A DNA stretch of 64,000 nucleotides. Origin: Skeletonema tropicum (Eukaryota; Bacillariophyta; Thalassiosirophyceae; Thalassiosirales; Thalassiosiraceae). The stretch is taken from NCBI GenBank assembly GCA_037178625.1, contig CM074136.1, forward strand, positions 992,001 through 1,056,000. Reading direction: 5' to 3'. Positions within the stretch are counted from its first letter, which is position 1, and every line of letters starts with the position of its first letter. The translations under genes were made by a program, and so were the position numbers. The notes below the pieces were generated by a model. That model was not told where the DNA came from, made no database searches, and saw only the letters and a program-made list of their open reading frames with translations. Shown piece by piece: positions 52,224 to 63,014 of the stretch.

Positions 52224-54036
52224 ATGCCAACAATGCGACAAACGGGTATAAACCCACAAACCCACCAAAAACTCTGCGGAACCAAACGCTCTTCCTCTTC
52301 GTCCTCCTCTTCCTCCTTTATCCCCATTCGAACCCCCTCGGCACTCCTCGCACGAGATCCTCACCAGCTATCCTCATCGTTGCAAGTATCTCTCCCCAGC
52401 ATTCAACATTTACGATCGGCAGTGGCAGAATGTGTGGTGTTGGATCCATTTGTGGGGCATGGTGGTCGTGCTGCGGAGATTCGGGAGGGGGTGTCTACCT
52501 TTTGTACTATTATTGGCCAAAAGCAGCAGCAGCAGCAGTTGTTGTGGAATGACAGTAGTCGAGTAGAAATCGGTACTGAGGAAGAGGGCCAGCAGCAGAA
52601 GCGGCCAGCACCAATTACACTGGGGGCAGTTACAGCATTGGATCTATATGCGCAAACACTCTTGACGAAACGGATTTATGCTTCGTACTCCAACAATAAT
52701 AGCAACGGCAATGAGCAATTAATAGGTCCTTTTTTGGAGTATATTAGCACGGGGAGTAGAGCGTTAGATATATTGCTACTACCTGAAACTGCCTATACTT
52801 CCTTCGAGGAAGGTTGTGATCTATCCTCATCATCATGTTCGAACTTTCATATCCCCAATTTTGATTTCCATAATTCCAACAACAATGCACGGCTTCTGCC
52901 TACACACAACAATCACCACCCCTTTTTCTTCATCCAGAGGAGGAGGCATCCTCTTTGGACAAATTACTGAATTATCCGGTAAAACCTCCTCGGGCAAGAC
53001 ACAACTAGCACTCACCATTACTGCACATGCACTCCTTGACAACAATCTACAAGTGAAATATCTCATTGGTGGAGGGAATAATAGCCGCAAAGCAATTTCA
53101 CGACGATTATTTGCAATTTGTAGTGGTGTGGCTAGGTCTCGACTGTTGGAAATGAGGAGACTTCAGCAACAGCAACAGCAGCAGCAGCAGCAACAAGTAA
53201 ATATTGACAAGGAGGCCAAGTCACTAGCACTCAAATGTTTGGAACGTGTTACAATTGCAACTGTTCCAGATGCCTATTCCCTACTTGGATCATTGGTCCA
53301 AATTGAAAATGAGGAATTGTCTCGTCACCGGACTACTACTTCTGCCAATAATAACAAAAACAGCCACCACAATAATCCTTCTTCTCAGGAGGAAGAAGAA
53401 GCGTCGTCATTGGGAACATTACTCGTGATTGATTCCATCTCTGGATGTTTGGGACATCATATTTACAGTGATCGTACGTTGGGTGCCTCTATTTCGAATC
53501 AAGTTTCCATGACACTTCGTCAGATGACTCGAAGTTTGGATGGGCATTTGTTGGATGGTAGTAGTAGCATGAGAAATACTACTGTTACTACTGCTACTAC
53601 TGATTTGCTGTTATTACAGAATCCACCAAGGAGATTTGCAGCTCTTGTTATCAATGGTACGGTTGGAAAGGGTACAAATGATACTAGTAGTGGTAACGAA
53701 GTGACTAATGGAATGAAACGTCGAAGTACAAACCTGCTAATGGGACGATACTGGCATGGAGGAGATGTGGGGCTCTGGTTGGAAGAACAAGACAATGACG
53801 AAGATGTTTCCGGTGATGTCAATGGTAGCAGCAATTTGAATGCAGTATCTTTTTATGATGGGAATGTGGCAGGATTGTCTCGTTCCAATGACAAAGTTGT
53901 GACTGCCAGACTTCAGTGGCATTATGGTAAGTCACTTGGTGGTGGTGTTGCCAACGGCAATACTGCAAGAGAAGAACAATGTGATGGACGTCAAGCGAGA
54001 TTTGTGATACAAGCTGGTGGAGTTGCAGATGTATGA
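52224..54036 (+). CDS. RAD51D-like recombinase paralog (one frame break)
   Basis: Two overlapping frames form one protein: 52224 to about 52925, then a one-base shift within CCCCTTTTTCTT, then on to 54036. The joined part reads PTHNNHHP then SSRGGGILFGQITELSGK. Domain order fits the RAD51 paralogs of the RAD51D type: YISTGSRALDILL, then ITELSGKTSSGKTQLAL (Walker A GKTSSGKT), a long linker, and LLVIDSISGCLGHHI (Walker B). NLLMGRYWHGGDVGLWL takes the place of the LGRSW...P block near the end. Gln-rich runs (CAG/CAA, near 52520 and 53164-53195) and Asn-rich inserts lengthen it. RAD51D acts with XRCC2 in homologous recombination. The N-terminal helical domain is not clear. Confidence 0.65.
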
Positions 54037-54448
54037 AATGAACAATTGGATATGACAATCATGTATACTCTACACCTGCTCTTGGGTGTGAAGCTGCGAT
54101 TGCTTGAATTGAAACGTAGCTATGATGAGCACAGAATACTAATTACACTTTCAAGAAAACTTTGTTTTATTCTCTACATTACAATTCTTTACACAGCTGG
54201 CAATACATCCGCATGTTCGTTATCACTTAGCGTAGATAATGTCGCCTCTTGAGGGCCCACCAGACGTACTTTAAAATTTCTGTTACATACATCCGCACGC
54301 GCGTCATTGATCGCAATTACCAAGCGAAGCATTCGGCTACCTCTATGAAGATCAGCAACCGCACAACATTTCTCAAGAATCAAGAATCCTTTTCTCAAAT
54401 ATAAAAATCTGTAGTGTAATTGTTGCATATACCCATTTCTCTTCTTCT
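54037..54448. other. Intergenic region with SINE-like element
   Basis: Apart from the short element at 54214-54286 I see nothing here. Confidence 0.6.
54214..54286 (+). mobile_element. Short SINE-like element, copy 4
   Basis: A 73-bp insert, TGTTCGTTATCACTTAGCGT to ACTTTAAAATTTCTGTTAC, lies between perfect 11-bp direct repeats ATACATCCGCA at 54203-54213 and 54287-54297. It lacks the first 30-45 bp seen in copies 1 and 3 but has the same end, as a 5'-truncated insertion would. Confidence 0.75.
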
Positions 54449-55010
54449 TCACGATATAAGTTCCGCTGGGACTAGACTACATATCAGCAAACATAATCCC
54501 ACAGCAGTCACTACCAACATAGATACTATAATCTTCCCCAGATGATCGATGAGTACATCATCATGTGATAGGAATGAAGAGAAGAAGCTACCGCCAGGCC
54601 CAAGCGAGTCAATGAGAATGCATATAACGATCGTGTTAAACATCATGGAAACGACAAGATTTGCCATGTGTATGATGAGGGTGAGCCCATGCCGCTGTTT
54701 AGTGTCGAGATCATGCGTTTCGATTGGAGCACTTTGTAGCATGTAAAGAAAGAGCATGGTGATGAAATGTTGGTGGATAGTAGGGAATGATCTGGGAATG
54801 ATGTATGCAGTCGTATTTTGGAGCTAGAGAGACCTCGCTTGTACGTGATTTGCACTTCGACAGACGATGATGTTGAGTTAGATTATGATTGTTGGCAGTG
54901 GATTTGCGCTTTCTAGAGCGGCATTTAAGGAGGTATTTGCAAAGCTCTTCAATCACAAGATGCACTGAGATACATAGTGGAATGACATCCATCGCCATGG
55001 ACATGGACAT
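54449..55010 (-). CDS. Possible small multi-span membrane protein (exons uncertain)
   Basis: The best part is a minus-strand stretch from about 54827 to 54449 reading TAYIIPRSFPTIHQHF, then LTLIIHMANLVVSMMFNTIV and KIIVSMLVVTAVGLCLLICS, with at least three hydrophobic segments. It is preceded by GGTCTCTCTAG, a reasonable acceptor. A further stretch from 55010 (MSMSMAMDVIPLCISVH) may be an earlier exon, but a donor cannot be fixed. I do not recognise a family, and chance openness cannot be excluded. Confidence 0.35.
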
Positions 55011-56259
55011 GGATTGGACAAATTTGGCAGTTACGATAGTGGGTGGTCGGTGGTACTTAATACTCCGTGCGAGTGCTTTCTTGTAAAAAATTGGGCCGCT
55101 ACCTTTGCTTGTCTCAGATAGACACTGGGACTAAAAATAGATACTTGGTTCCGACGTGGATGAGGAAAAGACGAATGACGCACTGATATGTGTCTGGGTG
55201 GGTGGCGTGTCCGCCCAAAACCGCTGCGCCGGATCAATGATAGTGGCGTCGTGGTGGCATCGTAAATGTGGTACAATACTGTAACGATGATTACCCAAGG
55301 CATTAGTCGACACATCAGTTGCATCGACCAATTTCCGTTACGCTGTGGGCATAGCTATTTTCTCCTACAGATCGTCCGTTCATGCGACACTTTTTCGAAG
55401 GGGATCTACAACTTGACTTCTCCGGCTCCAGATTGAAAAGTGTCTCACGGCACAGTGTCGATTTTGTACTACTAGGCAGTCCACAATGGCATCATGGTGG
55501 TTGCGTCTACTTTAAAATTTCTGTTATATTATCTTTGGCCGTTTGTGGTTGGTGAATGGTGAGAGAAAGTGTCGAGAAGCAACGGTCACTTTTGATGCCC
55601 GTGGGCAAAAAGGTTGGTGCGTGACTGGATTTGGTCGAATTTGAGTTCGCATGGGGGTATACTAATTCCTATCGTCGATCTACAGGCCCATCTTCACTCT
55701 AGATAAAAGCTACTTTTACTTAGCGTTTTTTTACTTGTGTTCCACCCTAAGGGGTAGTCCATACCTTAGTAACTGTCAGTAACTGTCGCTATGGCAAGTA
55801 TATACGACTCTAGATATTTCAAAGCACTTTGCCCCTCCGTCTCTTCATCTTATTCAAAGCAAGCTACAAAATGTGTTCTCTGAGCTAGATTGGATATGGT
55901 AGCATGCTACTGTTGATAGTTCGTGAAGCTGGTTCTTGGTTTACTATGTAAGTTCACACCAATATCTTCACCCCAAGAAAGATCTTTTCCCACCTTTCAA
56001 GCTACTAAGGACCTAAAAGACTAAATTTTCTTAAAGCTGTTGTGGCATACGAGGATTGAACCATTTCTCTTCTTATGGGTAACTCCCTTTGTCGCATTAG
56101 TCTCATGTTTGCCTGCGCAGTAGGCGAACTCAAAAGTATGGACAATATTTTGCGAACTGTTGATGACATCTGATTATAACCGCTTTGAGACCGGTGCACA
56201 TAAGTAGTTGCACGTAAAGTAGTGAAATTTCCTCTCAGAACCCAGTAAATGCACTGCAG
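55011..56259. other. Long intergenic stretch
   Basis: No gene is supported over about 1.2 kb. Near 55508-55529 there is a 20-bp match to the conserved end of the short element (ACTTTAAAATTTCTGTTA), too short to call. Confidence 0.4.
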
Positions 56260-56904
56260 TCAATTGTCACATTCTCTTTCTTCAACAGCTCTGTTTCGAA
56301 AATGAAGAAATTGTTTCAACAGAGGAGGCATCGTAACATTTGATGTAGTATTTTCAACTGCTTTTGTAGACTCAATCTCTGAAGAAGATAAATGATTCAT
56401 GCTTGGCGACTTTTCTTCATTTTTTGTCTCGCCCACGTCGTCACTTGAGTTTAACGGGTTAAGCGCCAATGCTTTCCGTGCCTCCATTTCAGCAATAACT
56501 TCTTTTCGTTTCTCCTCTTCGATTTTCAACTTTTTCTTCTCTGCAGCAATGGTTGTAGTTGCTAGAAAAGATAATGACGGGAGGCTTCGTTTCCGTATTG
56601 AGGATATTCGTCGTGAGGATGGTAGATCTCTGTCTCTTTTGTTGTTGTTGTTGTTATTATTATTTGTCCCGAAGGATGTGATGCCAGGAGCACAGGCTGA
56701 TACAAAGGATTCTATGTCAGGCTGGTACAAATCCTGAGTGTGTGGGAGCTCATCACGAAATACCTTCAATTTTCGCGGCCGCTCACGTCGACTGTATGTA
56801 AATTTTCGTTTATATTCATTTGAAGATTGCATTCCCCGGTGCTTAGATGATGATAATTTTTGTTCATCTGTGTCTTGCGCATCTTTTGTGCTACTCATGT
56901 TCAT
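56260..56904 (-). CDS. Basic, partly coiled-coil nuclear-type protein, unknown
   Basis: I do not recognise the protein. From the ATG at 56904 it encodes about 214 residues, very rich in Lys, Arg, Ser and Glu. It has basic patches (YKRKFTYSRRERPRKLK and SIRKRSLPSL), a poly-Asn run (eight Asn, from a GTT-rich stretch at about 56640-56665), a helical stretch AAEKKKLKIEEEKRKEVIAE likely to form a coiled coil, and a tail LLKQFLHFRNRAVEE. Nuclear location is inferred. It is a single exon. Confidence 0.55.
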   Translation of the reverse strand: MNMSSTKDAQDTDEQKLSSSKHRGMQSSNEYKRKFTYSRRERPRKLKVFRDELPHTQDLYQPDIESFVSACAPGITSFGTNNNNNNNNKRDRDLPSSRRISSIRKRSLPSLSFLATTTIAAEKKKLKIEEEKRKEVIAEMEARKALALNPLNSSDDVGETKNEEKSPSMNHLSSSEIESTKAVENTTSNVTMPPLLKQFLHFRNRAVEERECDN

Positions 56905-57628
56905 TTTCAAGATGAATGCTCTGCCTCTGCCCCTTGCTTAGATAGTTGCTACGATCATGCTTTATGTGTATGTTGACGTGGTAGACATGGTGGCTTGGTA
57001 TGACTTCGGCTGCTCAGTGTTGTTTTGTATGATGATAGTATGCTGGTTCAATGGTTGTGGTGGGTACATAGTAGCTGAGAGTATATAGCTGGCAGCTGGC
57101 TAGATAATTTCGCCCCTGGAGGGCCAACCATGACGTACTTTAAGATTTCCGTTAATTTTTGCTGCATGCTGCATGCGAGCTGCGAGTGGGGTAAGTTGTG
57201 GGTTTCGTGTGCGATGGTCACATCAGACACTCTCAGACATGACAAAAATAATGTCCTTCTTCTCTCGGGCCATGAACAGCAACATTTTCATGCTTTTGTT
57301 TACACTATTGGCACCATTATTTAATGATTCGAAGAGCACTGCAATCTTAACAGGGTGTTAGTGAAGAGTCTGCCTAATATTATGCTGTAATTCCATTGGC
57401 AACAGTGCTAAATTTAGAATTTAGGTAATCCTTACTTCCCTCGCCTTTACCCAAGATATGAACAGGCTTCATTATAAGGAAAGCTTGTCATCGCTTACAT
57501 TCATTGTTTTACAACCCATTAACTATCTAAGCGCCAACTTCATGTCATCCATAGTTATTCACTACAGCTTTTGATCAAATGTATTATTCTTTTATTATTA
57601 CAGTACTTGATTAATCTACAGTGACTAT
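56905..57628. other. Intergenic region with element fragment
   Basis: A truncated copy of the short element is at 57101-57154. The rest shows no recognised feature. Confidence 0.5.
57101..57154 (+). mobile_element. Short SINE-like element, copy 5 (fragment)
   Basis: TAGATAATTTCGCCCCTGGA...GACGTACTTTAAGATTTCCG matches the last 54 bp of the element with several substitutions. It is truncated at the same side as copy 4, but further in. No clear flanking direct repeat is seen, so it may be older. Confidence 0.6.
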
Positions 57629-58436
57629 TTATTGAATGTAACCCGAGTTGGCGTACTTGTGCATGGACTCAATAAGTGGGAAGAAGAAGAAAGGTGTCTC
57701 GTCGACAACACCCTGCTTCGAAACGAACTCCTGAATGGCAAAAGCAAAGATAGCAATCATTGCCAGGCGTCCATTCTTGATTTCAGCAAGTTGCATCCTC
57801 TTCTGACCTTCTTCGTTGGCTGGGTAGCCAAAACGGAGGCCGAAGTCACCAGGGATGTAATCCTTGTTATCTCCCTTCATTCGGAGTTGACCAAAGATAT
57901 CAATCATAGCAGCAAGCACCAATGCATCCGACCCAGTAGGCAGGGTGAAATCTTTCCCAATCCACCGTTCAACAATGAAGGGGCACGATCATCACTTCCC
58001 AAGATAGGTTCCATTCCCAAGGCCAAGGCGATCTTCTTGTCGAAGAGTTCACTTAGTGGCCATCCAGCAGCAGCAAGCATGGCAAGACGAGCATGCTTTA
58101 CCTCTGCCTCACGGTAGTTCATAAGATCAGCCTCAGATTTGGCAAAGCCAAGAGGGTCGAAACCAACGTCTCCAGCAAGCTCACCCTGTCAAAGCAGCAG
58201 GACGGGGAAGGAAGGGGAGAGATTGAGACATGGTTGCAACAGCAGCGGGAGATGATCCGCTAGCGACGATGGTGGGCTCGACTTCCATGGATGCAGCTTC
58301 GTCAACAATGGGAGCGGGCTCGGTTGTCTCAGACATGTAGAGAGCGGGGTTCTTGAGAGCATTGCGTTGTGTAGGTGCGAATGCAGAGGAGGTGGTAGCC
58401 AAGAAGGCAAATGCAAAGGAGAGAGACTTTCATCAT
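57629..58436 (-). CDS. Fucoxanthin-chlorophyll a/c binding protein (four frame breaks)
   Basis: The gene encodes a thylakoid light-harvesting antenna protein. In order: a signal peptide [18 protein letters not shown] with the SAFAP plastid-import site, [22 protein letters not shown], then helix 1 [20 protein letters not shown] with the Glu/Arg pair that binds chlorophyll, [15 protein letters not shown], helix 2 [23 protein letters not shown], and helix 3 [20 protein letters not shown]. All key residues are kept, yet four single-step frame changes interrupt it: near 58427 (AAAGTCTC), 58190 (GGGTGAG), 57950 (TTCACCCTG) and 57925 (ATTGGTGC). No in-frame nonsense substitution is seen. These look more like base-call or assembly errors than decay, but a young pseudogene is possible. 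Confidence 0.8.
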
Positions 58437-58915
58437 TGTGCTTGATTTGGGTGTGATACTTGTTAATTGTTTGATTTATGAGATGACGGAGATCCTTTTT
58501 AAGTAAGATCCTCTTTCCGATGATCTTAACAAAGATGAGTCATTCTACCAACACATCATCTTGCTCAGCCAGCATCGGCGCCATCCATTCAGTTACAACA
58601 TAGGTGACGCAGGCAAGTTGCAACACAGCATTTCATACGCATCATTATCATGGTGGATGCGGGGATAGATGTGAGTCAGTGAGTCAGTCTTTTCCCCTCC
58701 AAAAATGATATTTGGCGATAATTCGGAAGCCTTTCTATTTTTCGCCAAACAGCACCCAAACACCACTGGACATCAAGAAAAAAAGAACCCTTATCCCACA
58801 CAGACCACCACACACACGACTACAAAGCACTAAGCTGCACCAAGTAATCATTGAGTCTTTTCTACTGTTTTATGAACAGCAACTAACCCAACAGCCTGAC
58901 TAGACGGCAAACCTC
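58437..58915. promoter_or_regulatory. Divergent promoter region of the light-harvesting and kinase genes
   Basis: A 479-bp intergenic stretch. I see no named motif. Confidence 0.4.
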
Positions 58916-60783
58916 ATGGAAGCGATAGCAGCAATAGGAAAAAGTATGACGAATCCAACAGCGTCCAGAGACTTTCATAATAATAATAATGCTAGGCAAG
59001 CTCAAGCTCAAGCTGCATCGACAAACAGCTCATCACGAGTTCGCCCATTATCAATGAACAATCAAGACTACAAAAATGAGAACTGTCATCAAAAACAAGA
59101 TGAATCATCATCATCATCAACCGCCTCTCCTCCACCAGCACAACTCCACTCTAGTCATGAGTTGGCATTAGCAGAGAAGTGCATCAAAAAGCTAGCTGTC
59201 GATTCTCGTTTCTTTTCTGCACAGGCGGCTGAAACTGGTTGGTTCCAGGGTTCGCTTTCGACAGTAGCCGATAATGATAATGATATAACGGATCCATGCA
59301 AGGCATTCACCAAAGTTACTGGACTGTTTGAGCATGAGCTGAGCGTGGGGAGGTTGCTTAGGGACCGGAGGGTTTTGCCAAGTCAGGCTAGTACGTCTGC
59401 AAAAGAGCGACAGTGCTCCACCAATGTATCAGAAGCAGCAGCAAAGGCTTGAGGAGAAAGAAGAAGATGATGAAAGTCCGCAGCAATGCCAATATGCAAT
59501 CAAGTACCTCCGTCCAAACATCAAGCTCAAAAATAGAAAAGCATTTGCTAGAGGCGCTGCAGACTTGGCCATCGAAGCTCGGTTTCTCTCACTACTAAGT
59601 CATAAAAACATCATCACATTGCATCATGTAAGTGCAGGATCACTCCGAGAGACGTACAACTGTTCCGAAGTCGACGGATCGAATCATATCAACGGGAAGA
59701 GTCTGCGTAACTATGGATACTTTCTCATTCTAGACTACCTCTCTGGGACACTTGATCGACGGATCGAAACAACTTACATACCCCAAGTGACAAAATACCT
59801 AGGAGAGCATCCAAATAAGCATCCATGATCACCATCGCTGCGATACCAGACATCACTCTCGCAAATTTGGTTTAAACAAAGTGCAGCACTCAACACAGCC
59901 GCATTGGTGGAACTTTTCAGCTTGGCATCATGAACAGCCGTCAAGACATGAAGATCCCAACATGCAACCCCTGCGACAACTGCTTGTGCAGCGGTTGACA
60001 ATCCTCAAGAGCATTGCCTCGGCATTGCAATATTTACACGAGAACAACATCATCATGCGAGATGTCAAACCAAACAACATCGGCTTTTACAACAATGGGC
60101 GAGAGGAGGTACCCAAGTTATTCGATTTTGGCTTGGTAAAAGAAATGAAGCCTTCTCAAAGAACGTCATATGTTCATGAATGTCCAGTGAGCAAGATAGC
60201 CTCCGTCCTTAATGACTATCCCGTGTACAAGCTGACAGGAAGGACTGGAAGCCGACGGTATATGTCGCCAGAAGTGGCCTTTTCTCGGCCATATAATGAA
60301 AAGGCTGACGTTTATTCGTTTGGCATTTTGTTGTATGAGATATCATCTCTGCTGCAGCCTTTTCAGGGCTGGTCACTTGATACTCATGAGGACCAAGTGC
60401 TAAAGGGAAACCATAGACCGTGCCTTGTTGGGTATACTCATTGGCCTGATGAGCTGTTTAGCTTGATTTCAGATTGCTGGGAAGGTGTCATGTGGCATCG
60501 CCCAGATATGGAACAGGTAGTACAACGGCTTGATGATTGTATCAATATCCTAACCCCAGGTGCTTCTTCTGACGTTGGACAGAGAAAAAAGGCTGCGGAA
60601 TCCACATCCCTGAAATGCTGCTGCCCCTCGCCAGAACCAGAAGACAGAGATGAACACAAAAAGCAGCACAAGTTCAAGCAATATCTCACAACGGCAGCGT
60701 CCGTGTTCCCAGTTGTCCCAGCAATGAAGCACGAGGCGCCTTTTCTTTCCACAAGTGAGAAGTCTCGTACGCGTGAACAGTAG
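58916..60783 (+). CDS. Protein kinase, Ser/Thr or dual-type (two frame breaks)
   Basis: From ATG 58916 an Asn/Ser/Gln-rich N-terminus leads into a kinase domain. Visible motifs are CQYAIKYLRP (ATP-anchoring Lys), SLLSHKNIITLHHV, YFLILDYLSGTL (hinge), LHENNIIMRDVKPNNIGFY (catalytic loop with MRD in place of HRD), KLFDFGLVKEM (DFG), RTGSRRYMSPEVAF (activation-loop end) and KADVYSFGILLYEI. The YSFG..L.E and CW......RP layout near the end recalls TKL-type kinases. Single-base frame changes near 59415 (between RQ and APPMYQ) and 59815 (near HPNKH) separate three parts. An insert of about 80 residues in the N-lobe to C-lobe region is His- and Gln-rich. The substrate is unknown. Confidence 0.75.
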
Positions 60784-61575
60784 CAGTAGTATATTTCTTG
60801 AAAGCAACGAGTTTGAGCTTGTCTGCAAATCATATGAATGTCAATGTTCAATGTGATCGACCGCTCTTTGAGGTTTGAAGTGGGGAAATGAGCAGAACTA
60901 TAATACAGCGGCGATCCTAGCTTGGTCCAGGAATAGGTTTCTTTTTCGGATTTGTTGCTCTGACTGATTTCAAAAATGAGCACATCATACAGCATTAATC
61001 TCTAGGAATAATTGCAAGCTACGACTAGTGTCACTCTTACACTCTCACCATTAAGACTTCGTGTTATTTGATATTCTATCAAGAACTGGCTTTGACCACA
61101 AACGTCGAGTTACGCGATCAATTTGCACAACTAAAGATGATTAGAAGAGTTTCAGTGCAAGGCCAATCCGAATGTGGCATTGTGAACCTGGTGGATGAAA
61201 AATGCAGCGTTTGGGCCACTGGATACTATTATATGAAGAAAGTCGAGCAACGTATGAAGGAGCGCTAGCTGGCCCAGAGGAGCAGGCTTGGATTCTGATC
61301 TCCGCACAAAAGATTTGTACCCACCTATTCACTATGTACAAAATAATGAGCTGCAGAGAGGAAGCAGCCCACGAGCGCAAGGACAAGGAGGTTACACCAT
61401 GTTATCTTATAATACTTATCCCACCATGTTATCTCATAATTACTTATCCCAGAAATGATGGACAAGAATTCTTTTGTACCATAGATTCTACAGGCAGGAA
61501 GGGTTTGACATTGCTACATATTTGTGCTTGTGTGAACAACAATTCTTCTCATCATAGCTCTCTCTTCTGCTTGTA
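60784..61575. other. Intergenic region between convergent genes
   Basis: No gene is supported. CACCATGTTATCT...ATACTTATCCC is repeated twice near 61396-61452. Confidence 0.4.
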
Positions 61576-62443
61576 TCACTTTTTCTTTCCCACGACGCAT
61601 GCCTCATGCTGACAAAAGATAAACTCAATGTCGGATTCCTCAAACTCTTTTTTCTGGTTGCTATGGATCAACATGTCCATATACTCCTTCAACTTTTCCA
61701 TCACAATTAAGTCCGGACCGCATGTATCAGTTGTTTTTTTCCTGTAATTAGACCATTTTCCAACTTGTAAATCTTCAATGAAATATAGCCCTCCAGGCTT
61801 GACTGTCGGCCAGAGCTTCAGGAAACTGTGCCAAATTTGACAGTTCTGGTGCCCCCCATCGTCGATTACTACATCAAAGTTTCCTCCAGACAACTCAACC
61901 CACGAATCCAAAACAGCATCATCGCCCTGATCACCTGTCAAGACAAAGATTCCTTTCAACATAGTCATCCCGGTGTTTCTCAACACATTGAGAATTAAAT
62001 TCCGCTTCCCATAGCTCAGCCTCCGGAAAAAGTTTCTTCCACACAGCAACGGAGGCTCCTGGTCCATAATTCATATCACATCCAAGTCCAATCTCAAGCA
62101 TTTTCATTGATGGATTTTGCTGATAGTATGGCAGAAGGAACCTGCCATACATAATCTGATAACTATGATCTGTCACCTTGTCCGTGACAGGGTTAAGTGA
62201 TTTCGCAGTAGATAAAAAAATATCCTCGCCCTTGGTTAGGTAGTCGCTGATATCATCATCGGCAGCAGCAGGTGCAGTAACTTCTTTCCCTTCTTCTTCT
62301 TCCACAACAGGCACAGGAGAATTTTGCTTCAAATTCTTCGTTTGCATCGGATTGGCATTATCATATCCTAAACGGTAAGAACAGAAAGATGACACAAATA
62401 ATGCTGCAAACCAAAACGGAAAGTGATGATTAAGGATTGTCAT
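61576..62443 (-). CDS. Membrane-anchored class I SAM-dependent methyltransferase (one frame break)
   Basis: From ATG 62443 (MTILNHHFPFWFAALF) an N-terminal signal anchor leads through an acidic linker to a Rossmann methyltransferase. YGRFLLPYYQQNPSMKMLEI leads into LEIGLGCDMNYGPG (motif I), then AELWEAEFNSQCVEKHRD, LTGDQGDDAVLDSWVEL, FDVVIDDGGHQN (motif IV-like, with Asp and His that may bind metal) and PTVKPGGLYFIEDLQ. The C-terminus has a Cys and a Lys-rich end. One extra A in GTTGAAAGGA (near 61960) shifts the frame between DDYVE and GIFVLTG. The DDGGH motif is shared with cephalosporin hydroxylase/rhamnosyl O-methyltransferase-type proteins. The acceptor is unknown; lumenal O-methylation of a glycan is a guess. 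Confidence 0.65.
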
Positions 62444-62863
62444 GGTGGTGGTAGTGGTATTGTAAGTAGCCAAACTAACTCAGTGGTTTGTTTGATCACC
62501 GTAGATGCATCGCTGCTCTCTCTCTCGAATGAGCTATTAAGTACAATACCTAGAGGTATTAATAATCTCTATCTTCTCATGCTAAGTACTTACACAATGA
62601 TCATGGGAACTGGGAACAAAGAGGCCGTCAAACGGCACTGCACTGAAGATGGCCATTTAGATCAACAGTAGGAATTAGTATATCTTCATGCGAAGGCCAA
62701 ATAAGTCACGCATCAACCTGATCCGTTGTCTCACTCCCCGAAAAAAAACTCCGAACCCAACACATAGGAACGCCATATAATACTTTCTTACGCCATCGCC
62801 GCCAGAGATGATGTGGCTATAGAAGTATCAGGTAACAATCAACAATCTCAACTCCTATCATAC
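62444..62863. other. Divergent intergenic region
   Basis: No feature is recognised between the methyltransferase and the last gene. Confidence 0.35.
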
Positions 62864-62980
62864 ATGCAGAGTATGGCGGCCAACAGCAAGGCGTTCAGCA
62901 GTTGCAACTGCACATGTCATCATTATGATCATTATTCATCCATTGCAATAGACGACGACACCACAAAAATGTCAGTGACA

Positions 62981-63014
<34 letters not shown>

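Noticed and set aside
55504..55530. Sixth copy of the short element
   Set aside because: Only about 20 bp match the conserved AT-rich end. That is too short to separate from chance.
56005..56110. Possible tRNA gene on the minus strand, with a GGTTCAATCC sequence like a T-loop
   Set aside because: The bases around it do not form the 5-bp T-stem or a matching acceptor stem, and no anticodon arm can be drawn.
61068..61612. Plus-strand frames of 66 and 136 codons
   Set aside because: The second runs antisense into the methyltransferase end and the first has no motif. I take both as chance openings.
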